The notes under the pieces are model-generated. The model ran no database searches. It had not been told where the DNA came from and was given only the letters and a program-made list of their open reading frames with translations. The translations under genes and the position numbers were made by a program. Below, in pieces: positions 24,062 to 32,945 of a stretch of 64,000 nucleotides of DNA. The stretch's first letter is position 1. Every line of letters begins with the position of its first letter. Source of the stretch: Paenibacillus psychroresistens (lineage in GTDB: Bacteria; Bacillota; Bacilli; Paenibacillales; NBRC-103111); contig NZ_CP034235.1 of NCBI RefSeq assembly GCF_009728935.1, positions 3,014,001-3,078,000 of the forward strand, in the 5' to 3' direction.

Positions 24062-25072
24062 ATGAATGAGACTACTCTTGTGCAACATCAAGAAAATAAC
24101 AGCGGTTCGATTGTTGAATTGGACTTTGGTAGTGCTGCGGATTTAAGGAAAAAGCTTGTCGATATGAAACAAAAGCTTAATCTCACGAAAGAATTCTTTC
24201 GTGAGGTTATGCAAGAAGGTTTGGATTATGGAATTATTCCGGGAACGGACAAGCCTTCTCTTTGGAAACCAGGTGCAGAAGGATTACTAGAGTTTTATAA
24301 CTATGCTCCGACTATTGCTAACAAAACTGAAGAAAAGAATCTTGAAACGGGCTATTACTCTGTTGATATCACAATTCGCTTGATTCACCGCTCTACAGGA
24401 GTTGTCATTGGAGAGGGTGTAGGCTGTGCTAATACTTTTGAAAGTCGGTACCGCTGGCGCTGGCTTTATGAGAAAGATATTCCGAAAGGAATACACAAGG
24501 AGGACCTTTTTGTAAAAGAATTTAAAGGAACTGGTGGTTCGAAATACTATAAATACCGCATGGATAACGATGATATGTTTTCCATTTGGAATACAGTACT
24601 GAAAATGGCAAAGAAGCGTGCGCTTGTTGATGCAACATTAGCTGCTACTCGCTCTAGTGGTATCTTCACTCAAACAGAAGAAGAGCTTGAGGCTTATCTT
24701 CATGGAGATGATCCAGAGGGTGGGGATGGAGAAAGTGGTGGAAAAGCGGCAGCTGCCAAAAATACGGCAGTACCTAGTGCAACTACTATAACATCATCTA
24801 CAACAATTAAACCAGTTACTCCTTTAAATAAAAATAGAGTTTTAGCTTTAATGAAAACAGCAGTACTTGATTGGAACGGTCTTGCCGCACAGGCTACCGA
24901 AGCTCTAGGCAGACCCATTAAGAAAGTAATGGATGATTTGAAGAGTGATGCAGATTGGATTGCAGTGGGCCAGCATTTAGATTTGTTAATTGAGAGCCGA
25001 GCAGCGTTTGCAGAAAACAAGGACGAGCTTGATTTCGATAATCTCCCACCTGAATTAAGAGGTGAGCAATGA
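24062..25072 (+). CDS. Putative single-strand annealing or ssDNA-binding protein
   Basis: The 336-residue protein has a conserved phage-type core: GLDYGIIPGTDKPSLWKPGA, then EGLLEFY, SVDITIRLIHRSTGVVIGEG and the helix NTVLKMAKKRALVDATLAAT. The last pattern (AKKRALVDA) is shared with several phage annealing-protein families. A low-complexity linker (about 215-255) precedes a small C-terminal domain. Position directly before the SbcD/SbcC-like nuclease fits a nuclease-plus-annealing recombination pair. The exact family was not recognised, so the function is inference. Confidence 0.5.
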   Translation: MNETTLVQHQENNSGSIVELDFGSAADLRKKLVDMKQKLNLTKEFFREVMQEGLDYGIIPGTDKPSLWKPGAEGLLEFYNYAPTIANKTEEKNLETGYYSVDITIRLIHRSTGVVIGEGVGCANTFESRYRWRWLYEKDIPKGIHKEDLFVKEFKGTGGSKYYKYRMDNDDMFSIWNTVLKMAKKRALVDATLAATRSSGIFTQTEEELEAYLHGDDPEGGDGESGGKAAAAKNTAVPSATTITSSTTIKPVTPLNKNRVLALMKTAVLDWNGLAAQATEALGRPIKKVMDDLKSDADWIAVGQHLDLLIESRAAFAENKDELDFDNLPPELRGEQ

Positions 25073-26238
25073 AAATAGCGCATATTGCAGATTGTCACTA
25101 TGGACTAGGTTATCCTGGTCCGAATCACTTTTCTAGATTTGAAGATATCATTGCTTCTATGAATTATGCTGCAGATCGGATTATTGAAGAAGGTTGTAAA
25201 TTAGTTCTGTTCGCGGGAGACGCATTCAAGGATGCTCGAGTGTTTCTGGACCGTGCCAGTTTAGAAATCACTGAGTTTGTTTCTTGGTTACGAAAGTTAT
25301 CTAAAGCAGGGATTGATGTTGTTGTTATAAGTGGTACCCCTTCACATGATGCGATTAGTGCCTATTTTCTCATTCAACAAATGAATATTCCGCGTATCCA
25401 TGTTTTCACCGATCCAGGTCATATGATCTTACATGATATTAATATATCCTGTTTACCGGGTATGAATCGCAGCAATATAGCTGCAAATGATGAAATTCGC
25501 GGTTTACCAGCTCACGAGATTCACCAAATTATGACGGACCGGATAACGGAACAATGCAAAGAGCTCCGGTCCAAGTGTGATGCGATGTACCCAACTATTT
25601 TAATGTCGCATCTAACATTTGATTTAGCTGATACCGGATTTGAAGATGCTCTGTTGCAAAACGAACCTATTTTATTGCAAGAAGCTACTGAGTTATTTGA
25701 TCTCGTAGCACTCGGGCACATTCACCGGCCACAGAAAGCTGGACTTAATGTTTATTACAGTGGTGCACCTGAAAGACATAACTTTGGTGATGAGAAAACG
25801 GCAACTGGTTTCTGGATTCACGAAATACATCCTGCTGAATGGGTTCACACATATGTAGTAAACCCCAAGTCTCGTAAGTTCAAAACACTTCGATGGTGTG
25901 ATATGGATATCCAAGCCTGGCTTGATGGTGAATTGGATACCTTTGATGGAGTTAATTCTTCAATTGTTCGTGTACATTACTCCTGCAGCGAGGAATTACA
26001 AAAGCTGTTTGATCGTCAAACTTTAGAAAAAGCGTTGTATAGTGCTAGAGCTTATTTCGTTTACGAGATTAAAGCAGATATCGAACGGACCGACCGAGCA
26101 CGTGATGTAGAAGTTACGGAGGCTTTAGGTCCTCTCACAGCTCTGCAGAAATGGGCAACAAATCAAGGGATTGAAACTCCGGAGATTATTATGCTACAGA
26201 GTATGACATCAACGCTGCTTGAGGGGGTGGCCCCATGA
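25069..26238 (+). CDS. SbcD-like nuclease subunit
   Basis: A calcineurin-like metallophosphoesterase of 389 residues. The metal motifs are in order: ADCHYG (D-x-H, about 7-12), LVLFAGDAF (GD), SGTPSHD (the usual GNHD position), MSHLTF and ALGHIHRP. Length and motif order match SbcD/Mre11 or phage gp47-type nucleases. It overlaps the previous gene (ATGA) and is followed by a small gene and the SbcC-like ATPase, so the two would form an end-processing complex for phage recombination or replication. Confidence 0.9.
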   Translation: MKIAHIADCHYGLGYPGPNHFSRFEDIIASMNYAADRIIEEGCKLVLFAGDAFKDARVFLDRASLEITEFVSWLRKLSKAGIDVVVISGTPSHDAISAYFLIQQMNIPRIHVFTDPGHMILHDINISCLPGMNRSNIAANDEIRGLPAHEIHQIMTDRITEQCKELRSKCDAMYPTILMSHLTFDLADTGFEDALLQNEPILLQEATELFDLVALGHIHRPQKAGLNVYYSGAPERHNFGDEKTATGFWIHEIHPAEWVHTYVVNPKSRKFKTLRWCDMDIQAWLDGELDTFDGVNSSIVRVHYSCSEELQKLFDRQTLEKALYSARAYFVYEIKADIERTDRARDVEVTEALGPLTALQKWATNQGIETPEIIMLQSMTSTLLEGVAP

Positions 26239-26516
26239 GTGTAATTTTATCAATGCCCCAATTACAAATCATTGAAGATGAGCTGAGATGTGATTTAGAT
26301 AATACCGGAATCATTAAATTACGGTCTATAGTTACTTCACACCAAAATCTCTTTGATGCAAATGCAAGCTTATCGTTTGAAAATATCAGATTACGGAATA
26401 TTGAAATTGCATTAAATGATTTACCACCATTAAAAACGCAAAGTGAAATTCTAGATTGGCTTGAATCAACTACAGGTTTTAAGCGGGAGGGCTTTGATGA
26501 TACCAATCAGCATTGA
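26235..26516 (+). CDS. Small phage protein between SbcD- and SbcC-like genes
   Basis: 93 residues, ATG overlapping the SbcD-like stop (ATGA). It is mostly helical (MPQLQIIEDELRCDLDNTGI ...) with no known domain. It overlaps the SbcC-like gene start by 20 bases. Its position inside the nuclease operon suggests a small accessory subunit. Confidence 0.6.
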   Translation: MSVILSMPQLQIIEDELRCDLDNTGIIKLRSIVTSHQNLFDANASLSFENIRLRNIEIALNDLPPLKTQSEILDWLESTTGFKREGFDDTNQH

Positions 26517-29043
26517 ACTTGTTAATTTCCGTGCTATACCTTATGCCTTGATAGATTTAAGCAGCGTTACGATTGCTGCGATATGTGGCCGCAACGGAGC
26601 CGGAAAGAGCTCAGCCTTCACACTTGCTCCGATTTTTTCTCTTTTTGGAGATAAGATAAAGGGAATAAGCATGGATGACCTTGTTCGTAAAGGTACCCAA
26701 GAAATGGCAGTTACGTTTACTTTCGAACATCAAGACAGTATTTATCGAACCATTCGTACTCGGTCCATAAAGGGTAATGGTAAAAGCACGCTTGAACTTC
26801 AGCAAAAGGTAAATGAACAATGGGAGAGTAGGTCGGCCGAGAAGATTAAGGATACAGAGGATATTATCCGGAACTTACTTAATCTCGATGCTGAAACCTT
26901 TACTGCTTCAAGCATGATTCTTCAAGGTAAAGCAAATGAGTTTACCGCTCAGACTGCCGGCAAACGTAAAGAGATTCTGCAGCAAGTGCTCGGCTTAAAT
27001 ATCTACGATCAATTGTTAGAAAGTGCGAGACATAAATCCGCTACTTTAAATATAGAAATTGAAAGGGCTAAATCGAAGCTTACTGATTTAAATGAAACAT
27101 TGGCAGTCAAAGAAGAAAAGGATGAGCTGCTTGCTGAACACAAGCAGCAGCTCGCAGAGACAAGTGAAAACTTGAATAAATATGAAGCGGATTTAAAGTT
27201 ACTGCAGATAGAAGTGATAGAGCTACAAGCAAAATCAACTAAAGCAGCGGAGCTTGCTAAACAATCCTTTGTACTATTCGAAGAAATAACCCTATTAGGT
27301 TCTGAACGTTCAGGTCTTGTTGCCAAGCTAGATCGAGCAGAGAAAATCCTCCAGTATGAAACACAAATTATTGAAAAATCAAAAGAAGCTCTTGTGGTTC
27401 AAGAAAAAATAACCATTCTACAAACGAAGGCGCCGCGCTCTCAAGAAATACAAGCAGAGCAAGTTCGTATTCAAGCTGAAATTACTAAAATTGAAACGGA
27501 TTCTATTCCTATTGTTGGACAGATTGCCTCGCTAACAAAGTTAATTGCGAATAAATCTATTCTTGATGTTGCAGCTGCAGAATTTGTCGAATCTATTTCC
27601 AGTCTAGAAAAGTTGGATAAACTGCAGATGTTGGATCAGGAGAAGCACTCTTCCTTATTAGTGGCACAAGAGTTATCTAGTAGTACACGACTTCAATTTG
27701 AAAATAAAAAGAAGGCACTTGATGAACGGATTAGAGTATTAACCGGCAAGACAGTCATGCTTGCTGATTCCAATTGTATTGACGTGACGATAGCAGCTTG
27801 CCATTTTCTTTCGGATGCTCAAAAAGCAAAGGCAGAACTTATTCTTGCTAATGACGAGGTAGCTAAACTTGATCCCATCGAATGCAATATTTTAGAGAAT
27901 GCATATGAACTATTGTTAAATGAACGTAAGGCTCTTGACTACGATCAAATGGTTCATTTGAAGCTAAAGGAACGCGTTAATCAGCTTCGTCCTCTATCTG
28001 AACAAGCAGGTCAATTGGATGCTAAGGTGGAGCTTTTAACAAACCTTGAGGCACAAATGAAGAGGTTTGAAGAATCCAAGCTAGCTGCAGAGGTTCGATT
28101 GCATAATCTCAATGAGGAAAGTGGAGCCTTGCTATTGGAGCTCGTTGAGCTGCCTGATCTTCAACAAAAGTTAGTCAAGATTATGGAATGGGCTGTTTTA
28201 AAAGATCAGCTTGCTACCTCTATTGAAATAAGAGGATCAGCGACTGAACGTATTGCAGCCATTGATCTGGAAGTTACCAATAAAACAAATCGTCGAAATG
28301 GGTATGATGTTGATACTTCTTTGCTTGTTTTAGAGACTATCGAATTTGAAGCGAAGAAGCAAATGGTACCTGTTTATGAGCAGCAGATAAAAGCTGCTCG
28401 AGAGCAGCAGGGAATTCTTCAGGTTCGTATCGGTGGATTACAAACAGAGCTTAAAGCATTTGAAGATGCTGAAGCTGAGCGAAAACGCATTACTACTTAC
28501 ATGGAACCTCTAGTGAAGGAATGGACTAGGTACCAGACATTAATTAAAGCATTTGGCAAAGATGGTATCCCAGCTTTAATTATTGAAAATGCGGTGCCGG
28601 CACTTGAGAAGATTGCTAACGAGATTCTTGGGAAAATGAGTAAGGGCAAACATTCACTTCGATTTGAGACGCAGCGAGAACTTAAATCTAAGGATGGCAT
28701 TGCTGAGACGCTGGATATTATGATAGGCGATTGGTCCGGAGAACGGCCCTACGAGACGTTTTCTGGTGGGGAGCAGTTACGTATCGACTTTGCAATTAGG
28801 TTCGCTCTTGCTGAATTACTCGCTTGCAGAGCTGGCTCTAAAGTGGAGTGGTTAACGATTGATGAAGGGCTGGGCTCGCAAGATGGTGAGCACCGTGCGT
28901 TAGTTTTAGAATCTATCAAAGCAGTAGCCGATCGCTTTAAGAAGGTGTTAGTTATCACACATATAGAAGAAGCGCAGTCTGTATTTGATCAACGGATTTA
29001 CTTTGAAAACTCAGATGCTGGCATAAATATTCAAGTGGCATGA
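26497..29043 (+). CDS. SbcC-like ATPase subunit
   Basis: The 848-residue SMC/Rad50-type protein has an N-terminal Walker A (CGRNGAGKSSAFT, about 30-42) and a Q-loop segment near SMILQGKANEFT. Long coiled coils run through about 180-640, interrupted near 430 by a Cys-x7-Cys stretch (NCIDVTIAACHFL) where a zinc hook is expected. The C-terminal ABC signature ETFSGGEQLRIDFA and Walker B VEWLTIDEGLGSQD complete it. ATG at 26497 follows GGGAGG by six bases. It pairs with the SbcD-like subunit upstream. Confidence 0.9.
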   Translation: MIPISIELVNFRAIPYALIDLSSVTIAAICGRNGAGKSSAFTLAPIFSLFGDKIKGISMDDLVRKGTQEMAVTFTFEHQDSIYRTIRTRSIKGNGKSTLELQQKVNEQWESRSAEKIKDTEDIIRNLLNLDAETFTASSMILQGKANEFTAQTAGKRKEILQQVLGLNIYDQLLESARHKSATLNIEIERAKSKLTDLNETLAVKEEKDELLAEHKQQLAETSENLNKYEADLKLLQIEVIELQAKSTKAAELAKQSFVLFEEITLLGSERSGLVAKLDRAEKILQYETQIIEKSKEALVVQEKITILQTKAPRSQEIQAEQVRIQAEITKIETDSIPIVGQIASLTKLIANKSILDVAAAEFVESISSLEKLDKLQMLDQEKHSSLLVAQELSSSTRLQFENKKKALDERIRVLTGKTVMLADSNCIDVTIAACHFLSDAQKAKAELILANDEVAKLDPIECNILENAYELLLNERKALDYDQMVHLKLKERVNQLRPLSEQAGQLDAKVELLTNLEAQMKRFEESKLAAEVRLHNLNEESGALLLELVELPDLQQKLVKIMEWAVLKDQLATSIEIRGSATERIAAIDLEVTNKTNRRNGYDVDTSLLVLETIEFEAKKQMVPVYEQQIKAAREQQGILQVRIGGLQTELKAFEDAEAERKRITTYMEPLVKEWTRYQTLIKAFGKDGIPALIIENAVPALEKIANEILGKMSKGKHSLRFETQRELKSKDGIAETLDIMIGDWSGERPYETFSGGEQLRIDFAIRFALAELLACRAGSKVEWLTIDEGLGSQDGEHRALVLESIKAVADRFKKVLVITHIEEAQSVFDQRIYFENSDAGINIQVA

Positions 29044-29225
29044 GTGAAAAGAGATTACTTCAATCCATGATTGGTGATCGAATTTGGAGGCTAAGAGATA
29101 CAAATCAGGCAGAATTTATTAATGAGGTAAGAAGGTACTTTGCATTAGGTCTGCCTGGTTACAAGGTGGTTCGTGCAAAGTACCCAATTATTTATCTTAA
29201 AAAGGAAAATAGTGATTTGATTTAA
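29040..29225 (+). CDS. Small phage protein, unknown
   Basis: 61 residues, ATG overlapping the SbcC-like stop (ATGA). Basic and helical (LLQSMIGDRIWRLRDTNQAE). No domain recognised. Tight coupling supports expression with the recombination block. Confidence 0.5.
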   Translation: MSEKRLLQSMIGDRIWRLRDTNQAEFINEVRRYFALGLPGYKVVRAKYPIIYLKKENSDLI

Positions 29226-29243
29226 TTGTTGGGGTGTTGGCAA

Positions 29244-29456
29244 ATGAAAGCTGTTCAACTTGATATGTTTGATACTCAAAAGGTTATTCCAATAGTTATT
29301 ACCGGTACCCCTCGTCTAAATGGTTTCTATTACGAGAGGGGAACTAACAGGTTTGTTTCATTCGTATTAGGAAATCGTCACTATGAGGAACCAGTCAAGG
29401 GCTGCAGATATCCTGGAGAGTGGCAAGAGATGTTGAAGAAGGAGAGAGCGATATGA
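29244..29456 (+). CDS. Small phage protein, unknown
   Basis: About 70 residues from ATG 29244 (GGGGTG about eight bases upstream). MKAVQLDMFDTQKV begins with a QxxMF-like motif of the type found in clamp-binding peptides; this may be chance. The rest is strand-rich (RLNGFYYERGTNRFVSFVLG). No domain recognised. Confidence 0.5.
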   Translation: MKAVQLDMFDTQKVIPIVITGTPRLNGFYYERGTNRFVSFVLGNRHYEEPVKGCRYPGEWQEMLKKERAI

Positions 29457-29605
29457 AGCACGGCCTTAATCCGACAAGGCGCCAAAAGATAGCAATTGAG
29501 AAAGCAAAGCTTAATTATAATAACTGGCTTATCGTCAAAAATGTGAACAAGCAGCTTCATATTCAACATCGTCAGACAGGATCGAATAAAGTAATAGCTA
29601 TTTAA
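29453..29605 (+). CDS. DUF6906-like small phage protein
   Basis: 50 residues: MKHGLNPTRRQKIAIEKAKL, then NYNNWLIVKNVNKQLHIQHR. This matches my memory of the DUF6906 pattern (MKxGxxxTRRxK ... NWLVVKN ... HRxTG), a family of short basic phage and Bacillales proteins. ATG at 29453 overlaps the previous stop and has GGAGAG upstream. Function unknown. Confidence 0.55.
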   Translation: MKHGLNPTRRQKIAIEKAKLNYNNWLIVKNVNKQLHIQHRQTGSNKVIAI

Positions 29606-29648
29606 GATTCTCAATTACTTCGAAAAGGCAAGGAGGCGCGGACTATGC

Positions 29649-30647
29649 ATGCAGCAAAATCACATAATACCAGTCTCTAACGGCCTTTTCGAACATCGTG
29701 AGCGGATAGGCCCAGCAATTTGGGAGTTTCTTTGGTGCATTGACCGCATTTCTAGTGAGGAAATCGATGAGCAAGGAAAGTGCTGGGGACTCATACTAGG
29801 CGGAATACCCATTAAACATGAGCTGATTGCTAAGGAATTAAACTCGAGTGAAAGAACGGTTAGGCGCAATATGGATCGCCTAAAGGAAGAGAATTATGTC
29901 GTCTCTATTCGTACAGCTCGAGGAGAAATAATAAAAGTTCGTAATAATATTAAGCATTTTAATGACAAAAGTGGCCGCTCACTGCAAAGTGATAGGCCAA
30001 ATATGGCCGGTCACAGTGAAAGTGATAGGCCAGATATGGCCGGTCATAGTGAGAGTGATAGGCCAAATATGGCCGGTCATAGCGTGGAAAGTGACAAAAG
30101 TGGCCACTCATACGAAAGTGATAGGCCAAATGTGGCCGCTCTAAAAGACTTTAAAGATTTAAAAGATCTTAATACTACTATTACTACTATTACTGATTCA
30201 GCTTCAATCGAAAAAATGAAATTAAAAAAACTAGAATATGAGAAGCTCCTCGTGATTGATGCTTTTTGTGAGTTGCATAAAAAATTAGATTTTCATGTTC
30301 GAGTCAAGGAAAGAGAGATCATGGGTAAGATGATCGCCGGGGGTGTGCTATCACCCTTTATCATCCGGACTATGTTAAAGCTCTATGACGATAAGCGTAG
30401 AAGGGAAGAGGAAGAAGGTTTAGTATTTTCACCTCCTAGCACTTTCAAATACTACGAGAACGCCATTTACGAAGCCTGGAGAAGTGAGAAAACCATAACC
30501 TCTGATGTGCCGTCATCGTTGGTAGCCTTTGGTTCACCTACCCAGCCTCTTTTCCGAAGCAAGCAGCAAAGACAATTAGACGATTTAGATAAAATCATCG
30601 AGGAGGAAAAGCGGCGTGAACAAAGCGGAAGTAGCCGAGTTACTTAA
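29649..30647 (+). CDS. Phage replication initiator with internal iteron-like repeats
   Basis: The 332-residue protein has an N-terminal winged-helix domain (about 15-100, ELIAKELNSSERTVRRNMDR). A repeat-coded middle follows (about 110-165), in which the peptide ESDRPNMAGHS recurs three or more times. The helical C-terminal part is DnaD-like in size. The DNA of the middle carries the palindromic iteron-like repeats described separately, so gene and origin probably coincide as in lambda O. It precedes the helicase loader and DnaB with overlaps. Confidence 0.7.
   Translation: MQQNHIIPVSNGLFEHRERIGPAIWEFLWCIDRISSEEIDEQGKCWGLILGGIPIKHELIAKELNSSERTVRRNMDRLKEENYVVSIRTARGEIIKVRNNIKHFNDKSGRSLQSDRPNMAGHSESDRPDMAGHSESDRPNMAGHSVESDKSGHSYESDRPNVAALKDFKDLKDLNTTITTITDSASIEKMKLKKLEYEKLLVIDAFCELHKKLDFHVRVKEREIMGKMIAGGVLSPFIIRTMLKLYDDKRRREEEEGLVFSPPSTFKYYENAIYEAWRSEKTITSDVPSSLVAFGSPTQPLFRSKQQRQLDDLDKIIEEEKRREQSGSSRVT
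29961..30141. repeat. Iteron-like palindromic repeats, candidate replication origin
   Basis: Three near-identical units (29986-30018, 30019-30051, 30052-30087; 33, 33 and 36 bases) are followed by a degenerate 27-base unit and a last good copy (30115-30141). A degenerate one lies in front (29961-29985). Each good unit contains GGCCA-aata-TGGCC, or a close variant, inside a wider GTGAT...GGTCA symmetry. Period in multiples of three keeps the reading frame. Such repeats inside an initiator gene are the usual binding sites for the initiator itself. Confidence 0.65.
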
Positions 30648-30999
30648 GCCAATCAAGCGTAATTATCCAAATTTCGACGCAAGTATTGAAGTTGTTGAAC
30701 ATTATCACAAGTACTTGCAAGACTTCCCGTTTGAGCTCGCTCAATACAATGTGGATCAGCACATCATGACGGAAAAATACGCACCTACAGTGGCTCATAT
30801 TCGCGGACAGTTAGCAGAGCAAACCCAGCACGAACAACTGCGGGAAGAAGCAATTAACATGACTGCACAAATCGAAGAGTGGAAATTAACTGCGGTACCT
30901 ATGCCGAGTCATGTGAAGGAGGCTTTGAAGAATCTTGACAAAAAATTTAGAGAAGCATTCGATGATGGACATGTCGGAAGAAATACCATTACCGAGTAG
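30616..30999 (+). CDS. Helicase loader, G39P-like
   Basis: 127 residues with the small helical domain typical of SPP1 G39P-type loaders: ELLKPIKRNYPNFDASIEVV, then VDQHIMTEKYAPTVAHIRGQ. The flexible polar C-terminus is where such proteins contact the helicase. GTG at 30616 follows AGGAGG by nine bases and overlaps the initiator gene. It is followed by DnaB, the expected partner. Confidence 0.75.
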   Translation: MNKAEVAELLKPIKRNYPNFDASIEVVEHYHKYLQDFPFELAQYNVDQHIMTEKYAPTVAHIRGQLAEQTQHEQLREEAINMTAQIEEWKLTAVPMPSHVKEALKNLDKKFREAFDDGHVGRNTITE

Positions 31000-32377
31000 C
31001 ATTGAATCTGAACAAGCTATTCTTGGAGCCATTCTCATTGATCCCAGGGCGCCAGAAGCTTTTGATTTCGTAAGTGACAGCATGAGAGGTGATGAGTTCT
31101 TTCTGGTCAAACACAAAACCATCTACGATGCCATGTGTGAACTAAGGGAACTCAATGAGCCAGTTGATTTTATAACCTTAACGGCTAGGCTGCAGGATAA
31201 AAACCAGTTAGATATTATCGGAAGTGTTAGTTATTTGGCTGAGCTAGCAAATTCTACACCAACAGCTGCTAATGTGATGTTTTATGTGAAAAATGTGAAA
31301 GACAAAGCCGATCAACGATTCTTTATTATCCAAGCTAGAGTAAATTTGCGTAAAGCCGAGCGAGCTGATGGTACCGCGGAAGCTATAGCGGATATGCAAA
31401 ATTTAACGCAAAGAATAGCAGATCGATCGGTGAAGAAAGTGGAGTTTACACCTATCTATACGGCTTTGGTAGACTGCTTTTCGACCATGGAGAAGCAATA
31501 TTACACAAAAGCAGTGAATGGAATAACTGGTCTACCTTCAGGTTATACCGATTTAGATAAAATGACTGCGGGTTTTCAAAAGTCAGATTTAATCATCGTT
31601 GGCGCGCGTCCTTCAGTTGGTAAGACTGCATTTGCATTAAATATTGCTCAAAATATTGGTATTAAAACGGCGGAAACAGTTGCTATATTCAGTCTAGAGA
31701 TGGGAATCCAGCAGCTTATTATGCGGATGATATGCGCGGAAGCTAATGTTGATGCAAATAAGATTCGAACAGGGTTACTTGAGCCGAATGACTGGGAAAA
31801 AATAACGGTAGGTATTAGTGCTTTGTCTCATGCAAATATCTATATTGATGATTCTCCAGCTCTCACTGTAAATGAAATTCGTGCTAAATGCCGGCGTTTA
31901 AAGAAAGAAAAAGGTCTTGGTTTGATTCTCATCGATTACCTCCAGCTCATTGCAGGTAACGGTAAACTTGAAAATCGCCAACAAGAGATTTCGTATATCT
32001 CCCGTACTTTAAAGCAAATCGCTCGAGAGCTCGAGGTACCGGTTATCGCACTTTCTCAGCTAAGTCGAGGCGTAGAGCAGCGACAGGATAAACGACCGAT
32101 GATGTCGGACCTACGCGAGTCCGGATCCATTGAACAAGATGCTGACATTGTAGCCTTTCTATACCGGGATGATTATTACAACAAGGAATCCGAAAAACAA
32201 GGAATCATTGAAATTATCATCGCTAAGCAGCGTAATGGTCCTGTAGGTTCTGTTGAGCTCGCTTTCCTTAAAAATTATAACAAGTTTGTAAACTTGGATC
32301 GGACACATGTTGAGCAAACAAAACCGCCTAATTCGACAAATTACGACAAAAATAATTATAAGAAAAGATGGGGATAG
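30962..32377 (+). CDS. dnaB: Replicative DNA helicase DnaB
   Basis: About 471 residues. DnaB N-terminal domain (IPLPSSIESEQAILGAILID) and a RecA-like ATPase with Walker A (GARPSVGKTAFALN), the FSLEMG loop, Walker B (LILIDYLQLIAG) and the DLRESGSIEQDAD motif near the end. ATG 30962 follows AGAGAAG by about seven bases; ATGs at 30965 and 30971 are possible. It should be loaded at the phage origin by the G39P-like protein upstream. Confidence 0.95.
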   Translation: MMDMSEEIPLPSSIESEQAILGAILIDPRAPEAFDFVSDSMRGDEFFLVKHKTIYDAMCELRELNEPVDFITLTARLQDKNQLDIIGSVSYLAELANSTPTAANVMFYVKNVKDKADQRFFIIQARVNLRKAERADGTAEAIADMQNLTQRIADRSVKKVEFTPIYTALVDCFSTMEKQYYTKAVNGITGLPSGYTDLDKMTAGFQKSDLIIVGARPSVGKTAFALNIAQNIGIKTAETVAIFSLEMGIQQLIMRMICAEANVDANKIRTGLLEPNDWEKITVGISALSHANIYIDDSPALTVNEIRAKCRRLKKEKGLGLILIDYLQLIAGNGKLENRQQEISYISRTLKQIARELEVPVIALSQLSRGVEQRQDKRPMMSDLRESGSIEQDADIVAFLYRDDYYNKESEKQGIIEIIIAKQRNGPVGSVELAFLKNYNKFVNLDRTHVEQTKPPNSTNYDKNNYKKRWG

Positions 32378-32390
32378 GGGGCAAGATTGC

Positions 32391-32945
32391 ATGAGCCGTT
32401 ATGTAGGTATTGATCCTTCAACAAAGACGGGGTTAGTCGTCCTGGACGAAGCAGGGGAGATTTGGGAAGCCATCGAGATTGATACTGGCCTGAATGGTCA
32501 AAGCCCAACTTCAAAGGAAATGAAACGACTTGTTGTCAGAATCATTTCATATGTCATACCAGGCGATGAAGTTGCCATTGAGGGGTTTGGCTTTTCGTCA
32601 CAATCCGGTTTCTTGCTGGGCGGTATAGGTTGGCTGCTGCGGGTTGCTCTTGATGATATAGGTGTGAGGTATAAAGACATCGCTCCTTCACAATTGAAAA
32701 AGTTTACGGGTGAAGGTGGGAATGCTGCAAAAGAGGCTGTTGCTGTTGGGGTTTATAAACGATGGGGATTTCAAAGTAAAAGTAATAATATAACCGACGC
32801 TTTTGTACTTGCTCAGATTGTCAGAGCTATTCATGAGCCGGTCCATTTAATCGCCTTGCAGAAAGAAGTCATTAAGCAAATTCAAACTCCAATTGCAGCT
32901 AAAATAAAAGGTAAAACAAAAACCAATAGACGAAAGGCAGTGTGA
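32391..32945 (+). CDS. RuvC-like Holliday-junction resolvase
   Basis: 184 residues with an RNase H-like fold: RYVGIDPSTKTGLVVLD (first Asp), DEVAIEGFGFSSQSG (Glu), and NITDAFVLAQIVRA (final Asp). Size and order match phage RuvC-type resolvases that trim branched DNA before packaging. ATG at 32391 has AGGGGG upstream. The downstream gene overlaps by four bases. Confidence 0.8.
   Translation: MSRYVGIDPSTKTGLVVLDEAGEIWEAIEIDTGLNGQSPTSKEMKRLVVRIISYVIPGDEVAIEGFGFSSQSGFLLGGIGWLLRVALDDIGVRYKDIAPSQLKKFTGEGGNAAKEAVAVGVYKRWGFQSKSNNITDAFVLAQIVRAIHEPVHLIALQKEVIKQIQTPIAAKIKGKTKTNRRKAV

Noticed and set aside
29961..30141. Regular repeats that look like a small CRISPR array
   Set aside because: Units are adjacent without unique spacers, keep a reading frame inside a phage gene, and have internal palindromes; an iteron-type explanation fits better.
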